A DNA stretch of 64,000 nt from Pontibacter populi (GTDB lineage Bacteria; Bacteroidota; Bacteroidia; Cytophagales; Hymenobacteraceae): the NCBI RefSeq assembly GCF_019336435.1, contig NZ_JAHWXQ010000002.1, positions 1,054,001 to 1,118,000 of the forward strand, read 5' to 3'. The notes beneath the pieces are model-generated. The model was not told the origin of the DNA and ran no database searches. It saw only the letters and a program-made list of their open reading frames with translations. Shown piece after piece: positions 8,876-17,606 of this stretch; the stretch's first letter is position 1, and each line of letters begins with the position of its first letter. The position numbers and the translations under genes are program-made.

Positions 8876-9165
8876 GGTAAGTAAATGTTTATTTCAGATT
8901 TCCTGATCGTTTAATGTACAATAAATAAAATTGTCTTACTTCTGTTGCCATTGCCTGCGCACAACTATAAGCCATTTTACAATTATATCTCAAAAATAGC
9001 TATTCTGCGGGCATTTCCGAATGCTGTTTGTAATTAATAAATCTTTAAGGATTGTACTGCTCCTATTCGTATCTTTGCGCCTTATTTCTGTAAAACACAA
9101 TAATCTGCTGGTGAGCAACTATAACCGGCGGGCGTTCCTTCAAAAAAGGATCATTCAGGTACAAT

Positions 9166-10296
9166 ATGCAATTTTCGTTAGTAGCAACAGATAAACAATC
9201 AAAGGCGCGTGCAGGTGTGGTGCAAACCGACCACGGTGCCATTGAAACACCTATTTTTATGCCCGTTGGTACGGCGGGCACTGTAAAAGCCGTACATCAG
9301 CGCGAGTTGAAAGAAGACATAAAAGCTGAAATTATTCTTGGCAATACATACCATTTATACCTGCGCCCGGGCTTAAACGTGCTGGAGCAGGCAGGTGGCT
9401 TACATAAATTTAACGGCTGGGACCGACCAATACTTACCGATAGCGGTGGCTACCAGGTTTTCTCGTTAGCTGGTACACGCAAGATAAAGGAAGAAGGCGT
9501 TAAGTTTAAATCACATCTGGATGGCTCTTCCCTTGATTTTACGCCTGAGAATGTGATGGATACGCAGCGCATTATCGGAGCTGACATTATTATGGCTTTT
9601 GATGAGTGTACGCCCTACCCTTGCGATTACACTTACGCTAAAAACTCGATGGAGCGTACGCACCGCTGGTTGCAGCGCTGTGTAGACCGTTTCGACAGTA
9701 CCGAACCAAAGTATGGGTATTCGCAAACACTGTTCCCTATAGTACAGGGAAGCACTTATAAAGATCTGCGTGTAAAGTCAGCGGAAACTATAGCCAGCTT
9801 TGGTCGCGAAGGCAATGCCATTGGCGGTTTATCAGTAGGTGAGCCGGCTGAGATGATGTACGAGATGACCGAGGTGGTGTGCGATATACTTCCAAAAGAC
9901 AAGCCGCGTTACCTGATGGGCGTAGGCACACCGGCTAACATTTTAGAGAATATTGCGCTGGGCGTAGATATGTTTGACTGCGTGCTTCCAACCCGTAATG
10001 CACGTAACGGTATGCTGTTTACCACGCAGGGCATTGTTAATATTCGTAACAAAAAATGGGCCGACGACTATAGCCCGATTGATGCGGAACTGGGCGGATA
10101 TGTAAGTACGTTTTACACCAAGGCTTATTTACGCCACCTGGTACACAGCAGCGAGTACCTGGGCGGGCAAATTGCCAGCGTGCATAACCTTACCTTCTAT
10201 TTATGGTTGGTAAAGCAGGCCCGCGAGCAAATTATAAACGGCACTTTCCGGGATTGGAAAGACGTAATGGTTAAAAAATTAATGACACGTTTATAG
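9166..10296 (+). CDS. tgt: tRNA-guanine transglycosylase (queuine tRNA-ribosyltransferase)
   Basis: Tgt exchanges guanine 34 of GUN anticodon tRNAs for preQ1, a step in queuosine synthesis. The 376-residue protein has the general-base region TDSGGYQVFSL (Asp92), FDEC (Asp146), IGGLSVGE and the nucleophile segment FDCVLPTRNARNG (Asp271). The usual zinc site CxCxxC-x25-H is altered: at 306-318 there are no cysteines, only the distal His340 of SVHNL remains. A TATCTTTG -7 box lies at 9070-9077, 90 bp upstream. The stop TAG is in a TTATAGTT word. Confidence 0.95.
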   Translation: MQFSLVATDKQSKARAGVVQTDHGAIETPIFMPVGTAGTVKAVHQRELKEDIKAEIILGNTYHLYLRPGLNVLEQAGGLHKFNGWDRPILTDSGGYQVFSLAGTRKIKEEGVKFKSHLDGSSLDFTPENVMDTQRIIGADIIMAFDECTPYPCDYTYAKNSMERTHRWLQRCVDRFDSTEPKYGYSQTLFPIVQGSTYKDLRVKSAETIASFGREGNAIGGLSVGEPAEMMYEMTEVVCDILPKDKPRYLMGVGTPANILENIALGVDMFDCVLPTRNARNGMLFTTQGIVNIRNKKWADDYSPIDAELGGYVSTFYTKAYLRHLVHSSEYLGGQIASVHNLTFYLWLVKQAREQIINGTFRDWKDVMVKKLMTRL

Positions 10297-10434
10297 TTAG
10301 AAAGTTTGGAAGTTAGAAAGTTAAAAAGTGAATTAAAGATGTGTGAGTAGAGTTTACACGATAACTTTTCAACTTTCTAATTTTCTAACTAAAATAACTT
10401 TCTAACTTTCTAACCTTTTAACTTTCTAACTTTT
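10295..10434. repeat. AACTTTCT-type inverted repeat in front of lptG
   Basis: The left arm (10295-10329) is built of GTTAGAAAGTT words; the right arm (10363-10434) repeats AACTTTCTAAC at least four times on the plus strand, so the two can fold into a long AT-rich hairpin. The repeat runs right up to the TTG start codon of the next gene, whose first codon is its last word. Related tracts occur at 6690-6720, 19550-19629 and 62609-62675. Confidence 0.7.
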
Positions 10435-11509
10435 GAAGATTCTCGACTGGTACATACTGAAGAAGTTCCTCACCACGTTTGTGTTCGCGGTACTGATACT
10501 CGTATCCATTATCCTGGTAATCGACTTTACTGAGAAGAACGATGACTTTATACAGGAGAAGGTGCCGTTAGCTGAGATCATCTTTGATTACTACATCAAC
10601 CTGATTCCGTTTTACGCCAACATGCTGAGCCCAATAACAGTGTTTATTGCAACTGTTTTCGTGACGGCAAAACTGGCTTCGCATACCGAGATTGTGGCTA
10701 TGCTGAGTAGCGGCATCAGTTTCAGAAGATTGCTGGTACCTTATGTTGTGGGAGCTACGCTTATCGGCGTTTCTATCTTCGGACTCATCGGGTGGGTAAT
10801 ACCAAATGCTAATAAAAAGAGTGTGGCCTTCCAGGTAAAGTATGTAAAAAGCCCTTATACCTACGATAGCCGCAACATCCACATCAAAATAGCGCCAGAT
10901 GCTTATGTGTACATGGAGAGCTATAACAACAATGCGCATATAGGCTACAACTTTGCCCTGGAGCAGATTGTCGGCACAACCCTCAAAAGCAAGATCACAT
11001 CAAACAGTGTAACCTGGGACCAGGACGCCGGCAAATGGCACATGGACTACTATACACTACGCACGTTTGATGGCGAAAAAGAGACGATCTATAAAGGCCA
11101 GGACCTGGACACTACGCTGAACATGCAGCCTAAGGATTTTGAAAGTACCTACAAACTGGAGCAAACCCTTACCCTGCCTGAGCTTAATAACCTGATCGCG
11201 GAAAAGAAAATGCGTGGGGCCGATGACCTGGAAGTGTACCTCGTTGAAAAATATGAGCGCTTTAGTTACCCGTTTGCTATTATTATCCTTACTGTTATCG
11301 GGGTTATAGTTAGTGCCCGTAAAGCCCGCGGCGGTGTAGGAGTTCAGATCGCTCTTGGATTCTTCCTGGCTTTCGTTTTTATAGTCTTTGTGATCACCAG
11401 CCGCAGCCTGGCACAGGTGGGAGATATTCCGCCGCAGATTGCTGCCTGGATACCGACGACCGTTTTTACGGGGATCGGATTTTTACTTTACCGTTTTATA
11501 CCACGCTAA
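10433..11509 (+). CDS. LptF/LptG family permease (YjgP/YjgQ)
   Basis: This 358-residue inner-membrane protein is a YjgP/YjgQ permease, the transmembrane part of the Lpt machine that extracts lipopolysaccharide and passes it to the periplasmic bridge. The opening KILDWYILKKFLTTFVFAV is typical, with three N-terminal membrane segments, a soluble periplasmic domain (about 120-265) and three C-terminal segments ending in a IPTTVFTGIGFLLYRF helix. The start is a TTG at 10433 embedded in an AT-rich repeat; no in-frame ATG gives the conserved N-terminus. The next gene starts in its stop codon (TAATG). Whether it is LptF or LptG cannot be decided. Confidence 0.88.
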   Translation: MKILDWYILKKFLTTFVFAVLILVSIILVIDFTEKNDDFIQEKVPLAEIIFDYYINLIPFYANMLSPITVFIATVFVTAKLASHTEIVAMLSSGISFRRLLVPYVVGATLIGVSIFGLIGWVIPNANKKSVAFQVKYVKSPYTYDSRNIHIKIAPDAYVYMESYNNNAHIGYNFALEQIVGTTLKSKITSNSVTWDQDAGKWHMDYYTLRTFDGEKETIYKGQDLDTTLNMQPKDFESTYKLEQTLTLPELNNLIAEKKMRGADDLEVYLVEKYERFSYPFAIIILTVIGVIVSARKARGGVGVQIALGFFLAFVFIVFVITSRSLAQVGDIPPQIAAWIPTTVFTGIGFLLYRFIPR

Positions 11510-12450
11510 TGCCTCGCTTAAGAGATTTTATTGAACTGCACTTTGTTATTTTACTGTGGGGTTTCACAGCTATACTTGGCAAACTTATAACTATACCGGC
11601 TGTAGAACTGGTTGCCATTCGCACACTTATTACCGCTTTAGCACTCGCACTCATCATCTATAAAACAAAAGCCGCTTTCTGGCTTGGCCGGTCTATAGGT
11701 TTAAAAATGCTGGGTGTCGGTTTCCTGATTGCTGCACACTGGATTCTGTTCTTTGCGGCCGCCCGGGTGGCTTCTGTTTCGATATGCCTGATTGGTATGG
11801 CAACCTGCAGCCTCTGGACCTCCTTCCTGGAGCCGTTATTTACCAAGAAGAAGATAAAGCCTTACGAGGTATTTTTAGCTTTACTGATCATCTTCGGCCT
11901 CTACATTATCTTCCGTAACGAAACGGATTTTAACAGTGTGCTGGGTATTACTATGGCCATCGGGTCGGCGTTGCTGGCATCTATCTTTACTATCATAAAT
12001 GCTAACCTGGTAAAAAAGATACCGTCCACAACTATAACCTGCTACGAGATGGGCGGGGCTTTCCTGGGTACTATCCTATTCTTCCCGATTTATATCTTGT
12101 ACTTTGCGGAAGGCAACCAGCTGAACTTTAGCATGGTTCCGATGGATTGGGTGTATATGGCAGTGCTTATACTGGCTTGTACGGTGTATGCCTATACGGC
12201 AGGTGTACGATTAATGCAACGTATTTCTGCCTTCACCATGAACCTGACTGTGAACCTGGAACCTGTTTACGGCATTATCCTGGCTATTTTTATTTTTAAT
12301 GAGGGCAGCCAGCTCTCTTCAGAATTTTATGTGGGGGCAAGTATTATTCTGATAAGCGTATTTATTTACCCGGTCATAAATACTGTGGCTGAGCGTCGCA
12401 AAAAACTACAAAAGGCCTTTCCAGACGAGCCAATTCTTCGGAAAGATTAA
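11509..12450 (+). CDS. EamA/DMT family transporter
   Basis: This 313-residue protein has ten predicted membrane helices in two EamA repeats; the family exports metabolites or amino acids. HFVILLWGFTAILGKLI begins the first repeat and the EPVYGIILAIFIFNE segment near the end is the conserved EamA tail. Its start overlaps the lptG stop by one base, so translation is coupled. The last 45 bp overlap the 3' end of ispE on the opposite strand. The substrate is unknown. Confidence 0.85.
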   Translation: MPRLRDFIELHFVILLWGFTAILGKLITIPAVELVAIRTLITALALALIIYKTKAAFWLGRSIGLKMLGVGFLIAAHWILFFAAARVASVSICLIGMATCSLWTSFLEPLFTKKKIKPYEVFLALLIIFGLYIIFRNETDFNSVLGITMAIGSALLASIFTIINANLVKKIPSTTITCYEMGGAFLGTILFFPIYILYFAEGNQLNFSMVPMDWVYMAVLILACTVYAYTAGVRLMQRISAFTMNLTVNLEPVYGIILAIFIFNEGSQLSSEFYVGASIILISVFIYPVINTVAERRKKLQKAFPDEPILRKD

Positions 12451-13215
12451 GTTTGCCGGGGCATCACCTTTAAATATACCATACACAGCAGAGCCCGAGC
12501 CCGTCATGGAGGCGTAGACGGCTCCTGCTTCGTACAGGTTCTCTTTCAGGGCTGCCAGCTCTGGGTACTTCGGGAAAAGTGATTTCTCAAAATCATTGTG
12601 CATGATGTCTTTCCATAGTTTGATATCCTGTTTCAGGATCATCTCTATAGTGCAGCTCGGCTTCTCCGGGGTAACGCCGGCATAGGCTTCGGCGGTTGTG
12701 ATATGAATGTCCGGATACACTACCACACAACTATAGCCGCTCAGATCAAGGATAGCCGGCATAAAAACATCTCCCCGCTCTACGGCTATTACCGGCTTAT
12801 TCTCTATAAAGAAGGCACAGTCGCTACCAAGCTGGCAGGCATAGTTCTGAAGTTGTTCTATAGTTAGATTAAGGTCGAAAAGCTTGTTGAGGATGCGCAG
12901 CACGAAGGCGGCGTCAGCCGAACCGCCACCCAGTCCCGCTCCCATCGGAATAACTTTGTGTAAATGCATGTGTACCGGTGGTAGGTTGTGGGCTTTCTCA
13001 AGTAGCTTGTAAGCTTTCAGGCAAAGGTTGGATTCGGTGTCTCCGGGCACAGGCAGGCCACTCATGGTAAATGTATTCTGCGCCGCCGGTAAAACCTCGA
13101 GGGCATCGCACCACTGTACCGGGTAAAAGCAAGACTCCAGGTTATGAAACCCATCAGGCCGTTTTTCGATGATCTGTAAACCTAAATTTATTTTTGCGTT
13201 CGGGAAATCAAGCAT
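12406..13215 (-). CDS. ispE: 4-diphosphocytidyl-2-C-methyl-D-erythritol kinase
   Basis: IspE phosphorylates CDP-methylerythritol with ATP in the non-mevalonate isoprenoid pathway. The 269-residue GHMP kinase shows the N-terminal PNAKINLGLQI (residues 5-15), the ATP loop PMGAGLGGGSADAAFVL near 90-106, and the C-terminal MTGSGSAVYGIF glycine motif. The gene is convergent with the EamA gene and they overlap by 45 bp, both C-termini being intact. Confidence 0.95.
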   Translation of the reverse strand: MLDFPNAKINLGLQIIEKRPDGFHNLESCFYPVQWCDALEVLPAAQNTFTMSGLPVPGDTESNLCLKAYKLLEKAHNLPPVHMHLHKVIPMGAGLGGGSADAAFVLRILNKLFDLNLTIEQLQNYACQLGSDCAFFIENKPVIAVERGDVFMPAILDLSGYSCVVVYPDIHITTAEAYAGVTPEKPSCTIEMILKQDIKLWKDIMHNDFEKSLFPKYPELAALKENLYEAGAVYASMTGSGSAVYGIFKGDAPANLIFPKNWLVWKGLL

Positions 13216-13554
13216 CTCTGTAAGTAAAATTACTGCAAGTAAGCAAATAACGGGGATTGTAGGCAGTTGTTGGGCTTCGTTTTAACTAATCCATGCAAAT
13301 ATTAAAACATATAGATAAAGCCAAACATACTGAAATATAAATACGTAATGTTTAGCTGCGTGGGTATCCTACACTTAACTGCATCTCAGAATTACCATTT
13401 CAACACTGTTGATTTCGGTTAGAGCTTACTGTAAATTAAGGTAAACTTGTCGGGATATCATGAATGCTTTCTTTACTTTCTGCCGGCAAAATTCCGGTAT
13501 GTTCTTCAAAAGATTTTCGCTTACTTGTATAGCACTAAACTGCCCTTTACCCAG
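13216..13554. other. 338-bp gap between divergent genes
   Basis: No gene is supported. The final 108 bp are open in frame with the aminotransferase from a TTG at 13447 but code for a hydrophobic stretch unlike the family N-terminus, so I treat it as leader. The sequence is AT-rich and free of the repeat families. Confidence 0.35.
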
Positions 13555-14691
13555 ATGACACAACTAAATTACAGACCAGGACGCATTTTTTTGTCGGTGC
13601 CCCACATGGGCGGACATGAGCGCAACTATGTGCAGAAAGCGCTGGAAGATAACTGGGTAACAACGGTAGGCCCCAACATACCAGGGTTTGAGCACGATAT
13701 CTGCCAGCATACCAACGCACAGCATGCTGTGGCAGTAAGCTCCGGCACGGCAGCCTTACATCTGGGGCTCCGGGTGTTAGGCGTACAGCCCGGCGACGAA
13801 GTGATCTGCTCTACTTTTACCTTTATAGCTTCTGCTAATCCCATTTTGTACGTGGGCGCCACTCCTGTTTTTGTAGATAGCGAACCGGAAACCTGGAACA
13901 TGAGCCCGGAGCTGCTGGACCAGGCGATAAGTGCCGGCATAGCGCGTGGTAAAAAGCCTGCCTGCATTCTGGTGGTGCATATCTACGGTATGCCTGCCAA
14001 AATGAAAGAGATAATGGAAGTAGCAAACCGTTATGAGATTCCGGTGCTGGAAGATGCGGCCGAAGCGCTGGGCTCAAGGTACAGCGGTCACCAGGTAGGA
14101 ACGTTTGGCAGGATCGGTGTTTTCTCTTTTAACGGGAATAAGATTATTACAACCTCAGGTGGTGGTGCGCTAATAACGGCTGATGAAGAACTGGCAAAAC
14201 AGGCTGTATTCCTGGCAAACCAGGCCAAAGAACCTGCGCCTTATTACCTGCACACACAAATGGGTTACAATTATATGCTCAGTAACATAAATGCAGGTAT
14301 TGGCCGCGGGCAGTTAGAGGTACTCGAAAAACGCGTGAAGCAGCGCCGCGAGATCTATAGTTACTATAGAGACCAGCTGAGCGAAGTAGAAGGCCTGGAG
14401 TTTGTGCCTGAACCGAAATTCTGTTTTGCCAACCGCTGGTTAACTACTATACTTTTACCAGAAGGCTTTAAACCGGAACAGGTACTCCAGGAACTGGAGC
14501 ATGAGAATATAGAAACCAGGCTACTCTTAAAACCGATGCACCAGCAACCCCTTTTTGCAGACTGTACTTACTTTGGCAACGGCACCAGCGATCAGCTTTT
14601 TGAGCGTGGCTTAAGCCTGCCAAGCAGCAGTAGCCTTACCGAAGAAGAACTAAATAAAGTAATAAGGGCCCTGAAGCAGATTCTGCTATAG
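13555..14691 (+). CDS. DegT/DnrJ/EryC1-type aminotransferase
   Basis: This PLP-dependent enzyme belongs to the sugar aminotransferase family (PglE/FdtB group), which aminates keto-sugars for surface glycans. The 378-residue form beginning at the ATG at 13555 opens with RIFLSVPHMGGHERNYV, the family start. Visible motifs are NWVTTVGPNIPGFE, VSSGTAALHL, the phosphate/PLP segment LEDAAEALGSRYSG and the Schiff-base lysine in FSFNGNKIITTSGGG. It is convergent with the next gene with a 16-bp gap that contains two TATAGTT words; its own stop is CTA-TAG from the palindrome core. The neighbourhood has no other sugar genes, so the substrate is open. Confidence 0.9.
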   Translation: MTQLNYRPGRIFLSVPHMGGHERNYVQKALEDNWVTTVGPNIPGFEHDICQHTNAQHAVAVSSGTAALHLGLRVLGVQPGDEVICSTFTFIASANPILYVGATPVFVDSEPETWNMSPELLDQAISAGIARGKKPACILVVHIYGMPAKMKEIMEVANRYEIPVLEDAAEALGSRYSGHQVGTFGRIGVFSFNGNKIITTSGGGALITADEELAKQAVFLANQAKEPAPYYLHTQMGYNYMLSNINAGIGRGQLEVLEKRVKQRREIYSYYRDQLSEVEGLEFVPEPKFCFANRWLTTILLPEGFKPEQVLQELEHENIETRLLLKPMHQQPLFADCTYFGNGTSDQLFERGLSLPSSSSLTEEELNKVIRALKQILL

Positions 14692-14707
14692 TTTATAGTT
14701 ACGAAAA

Positions 14708-15838
14708 CTATACGTTAGCCAAGCCTCTTACAAGATCAGCCAGCAGCTCTTCATCTTCTTCTATACCCACCGATAAGCGGATAACACCGGCTGTAATACC
14801 TATTTTTTGCTGTTGCGCAGCCGTTAACGAACGATGTGAGGTACCTAACGGATAAGAGATAGAAGAGCTTACCCCTGCCAGCGAAGGCGCAAACGGGATG
14901 TGATCCAAACCATGCATAAACCGGTTCACCGCTTCTTTATCATCTTTTATTCGGAAACTCAGCATGCCGCCATACAGCCCGCTTCCCTGCTCTTTTGCCA
15001 GCTGATGTTGTGGGTGCTTGCGCAAACCCGGATACCAAACCTGTTCCACTTTTGGATGACCTTGCAGAAACTCAGCTATAGTTTGCGCATTGCAGCAATG
15101 CTGCTTCATGCGCAGGCGCAGGGTTTTAAGGCCGCGGGCTGCCAGCCAGCTTTCAAAGGGGCTCAGGTTAAGTCCATAGGTTAGCATCACTTTCTGTACC
15201 CGCTGCAAGTCTTGCTCCTCCTTACAAATAACCACACCTGCTGTTACATCGCTGTGCCCCGACAGGTACTTGGTGACACTATGGATTACGATATCTGCGC
15301 CCAGGCCTAAGGGCTTGGTAACTATAGGCGTCGCAAACGTATTATCGATCACCAGCTTTATGTTGTGTTTTTGTGTTTCAGTGACAAGGCGTCTGATATC
15401 AAATACCACCAGCAGCGGGTTACTCATCGTTTCGGCCAGGAACAGGCGTGTATTGGGCTTCACCAAGGCATCAAAACTATACGTTTCCTCCGATGGCACA
15501 TACGTCACCTCAATCCCGATCCTGCTCAGTTCCTGTGTAAGTAACGCCGACGAGCCACCATAAATTTCTTCTGCGCACAACACATGGTCGCCGGCTTTGC
15601 AAACGGCTAGTATCGCCGCCAGAATAGCCGACATTCCGGATGAAGTAACGATAGCGCCTACGCCATTTTCCAGTTTATTTACTTCGCTTGCCAGTTCATC
15701 CGAATTCGGATTAGCGTAACGGGAATACATATAGCGCTGCCCCGGCTGTTCAAAGTATAGTTCGAGCTCGTTCAGGTCATCGAACGTAAAAACGGAGGTC
15801 TGAAAAATTGGGGTAGATTTTGGCGAGATTATAGGCAT
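14708..15838 (-). CDS. Cys/Met metabolism PLP enzyme (cystathionine gamma-synthase/lyase type)
   Basis: This 376-residue protein is a trans-sulfuration family PLP enzyme. It has YMYSRYANPN (residues about 36-45, Tyr of the active site), VTSSGMSAI, EEIYGGS, VIDNTFATP and the PLP lysine in SVTKYLSGHSDVTAGV. The sequence does not let me choose between cystathionine gamma-synthase, gamma-lyase and methionine gamma-lyase; the ends match short-form family members. It stands alone on the minus strand. Confidence 0.85.
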   Translation of the reverse strand: MPIISPKSTPIFQTSVFTFDDLNELELYFEQPGQRYMYSRYANPNSDELASEVNKLENGVGAIVTSSGMSAILAAILAVCKAGDHVLCAEEIYGGSSALLTQELSRIGIEVTYVPSEETYSFDALVKPNTRLFLAETMSNPLLVVFDIRRLVTETQKHNIKLVIDNTFATPIVTKPLGLGADIVIHSVTKYLSGHSDVTAGVVICKEEQDLQRVQKVMLTYGLNLSPFESWLAARGLKTLRLRMKQHCCNAQTIAEFLQGHPKVEQVWYPGLRKHPQHQLAKEQGSGLYGGMLSFRIKDDKEAVNRFMHGLDHIPFAPSLAGVSSSISYPLGTSHRSLTAAQQQKIGITAGVIRLSVGIEEDEELLADLVRGLANV

Positions 15839-15983
15839 AAAGCGGGATTTAAGGCTAAAAATAAGCAGTAATTCTTATATTGCAAAGTACGTATGCCCTT
15901 TCTGAAACCTGTTAGCGCTTTACATGTTTAAGTTTCTGTTACTATTAAATATTCCGCTCTACCCTATCATTAATGTAGTACCT

Positions 15984-17492
15984 ATGGATATATCAGTAGA
16001 ATTAATACTTTTCAGCATTTCCGTTCTTTTCTTTCTGAGCATTATGGCTGGTAAAGCCGGCTATAAATTCGGTGTTCCGGCGTTGCTGTTATTTCTATCG
16101 GTAGGTATGCTTTTTGGCAGCGATGGTTTCGGGGTTGAGTTTGAGAACATACAATTAGCCCAGACAATAGGTACTGTTGCCCTCTGTATCATTCTGTTTT
16201 CAGGTGGTATGGACACTAAAATTTCTGAAATAAGGCCGGTGATGTTACCGGGAATAGTACTTGCTACTATAGGTGTATTACTAACAGCGCTGTTAACTGG
16301 TCTGCTAAGCTGGTGGATACTGGGCGAAACCATAGAAGCAGCAGGTATAGGGCTCGCTACTGCACTTTTGCTGGCTGCTACCATGTCCTCTACCGATTCA
16401 GCTTCGGTGTTCTCTATTCTGCGATCCAAAGGCCTGCACCTTAAAAATAACCTGCGCCCTCTGCTGGAGCTCGAAAGTGGTAGTAACGACCCGATGGCCT
16501 ACATCCTTACCATTACCCTGATCGAGATCATAAAAATGGAGGCGGCACCCAATTACCTGGCCGCAACCGGCATGCTTTTAATGCAGCTCACAATAGGGTT
16601 GGTTGCAGGTTATGCGCTGGGTAAATTAGCCGTAAAAGTAATTAACCGGGTACAGATCGATAACAGCTCCTTATATCCAATCCTGGTTTTCACGTTCTGT
16701 ATCTTTATTTTTTCAGCCACTTACTTTTTAAAGGGCAACGGTTACCTGGCGGTATACATAGGTGGCCTGGTTATAGGCAATTCCAAATTTGTGCACAAGC
16801 GCTCTTCGCTTAACTTTTTTGATGGCATGGCCTGGATGAGCCAGCTGCTTATGTTCTTAACGCTTGGCTTACTGGTTAATCCCCGCGAACTTGTTCCGAT
16901 CATAATCCCAGGCTTAATTATCAGTTTCATGATGATCTTTATCACGCGCCCGCTCAGTGTATTTTTATGTACGTTGCCTTTCCGTAAAATGACAATGAAG
17001 GACAGAACTTTTGTGTCATGGGTTGGGCTTAGAGGCGCTGTTCCGATCATTTTTGCCATTCTTCCGTTAGCTGCGGATGTGCCCCATGCGCGGCTCATTT
17101 TTAACATCGTATTCTTCTGTACGCTGGTATCGCTGGTAGTGCAGGGTACGTCGCTTTCTAAAATGGCCACCTGGCTAGGGTTGAGCGAACAACCAAATAC
17201 CCTTAAAGAACTGGAAGACTTTGATGTAGAGTTCTCAGATGAGATTAAGTCTGTGATGACTGAGTTAAATATTACGGAGCATGCACTGAGATCCGGCAAT
17301 AAACTCATGAACCTGCCTTTGCCCGAAAAAACACTGGTTGTAATGGTTAAGCGTAATGGCAAGTATTTTGTACCGGGCGGAAAAACAGAATTAACCCCTG
17401 ACGACAAGCTCCTGATCATTACAGATGACCACGAAGCACTGAAAGAAACAATGAAAAACCTGGGGCTTGCAGATAAACCGGCTTCCAGTTAG
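15984..17492 (+). CDS. Potassium/proton antiporter (NhaP2/CvrA type)
   Basis: This protein has 12-13 membrane helices of the CPA1 family followed by a C-terminal TrkA-C (RCK-C) domain, the arrangement of NhaP2/CvrA, which exchange K+ or Na+ for protons. Conserved spots are LLFLSVGMLFGSDGFG, the TDSASVFSILRSK segment, LELESGSNDPMAYILT and VSWVGLRGAVPIIFA. The C-terminal 90 residues (LNITEHALRSGNKLMNLPLP to ALKETMK) match TrkA-C. Start at 15984 gives 502 residues; an upstream in-frame ATG at 15924 would add 20 hydrophobic residues and is less like the family. Confidence 0.88.
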   Translation: MDISVELILFSISVLFFLSIMAGKAGYKFGVPALLLFLSVGMLFGSDGFGVEFENIQLAQTIGTVALCIILFSGGMDTKISEIRPVMLPGIVLATIGVLLTALLTGLLSWWILGETIEAAGIGLATALLLAATMSSTDSASVFSILRSKGLHLKNNLRPLLELESGSNDPMAYILTITLIEIIKMEAAPNYLAATGMLLMQLTIGLVAGYALGKLAVKVINRVQIDNSSLYPILVFTFCIFIFSATYFLKGNGYLAVYIGGLVIGNSKFVHKRSSLNFFDGMAWMSQLLMFLTLGLLVNPRELVPIIIPGLIISFMMIFITRPLSVFLCTLPFRKMTMKDRTFVSWVGLRGAVPIIFAILPLAADVPHARLIFNIVFFCTLVSLVVQGTSLSKMATWLGLSEQPNTLKELEDFDVEFSDEIKSVMTELNITEHALRSGNKLMNLPLPEKTLVVMVKRNGKYFVPGGKTELTPDDKLLIITDDHEALKETMKNLGLADKPASS

Positions 17493-17606
17493 TAGCGCTC
17501 ATAGTTCAAATTATAGTTATTTTTAAGCACAACTATAGTTTGAATTATACCTGACCTTTTAAACTATAGCACAAGCAAACTGTTCCTTTTTGCGTATTCA
17601 AAAGCT

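Noticed and set aside
13447-13554. N-terminal extension of the DegT-type aminotransferase from TTG
   Set aside because: The extension is hydrophobic and unlike the family; the ATG at 13555 fits conserved start.
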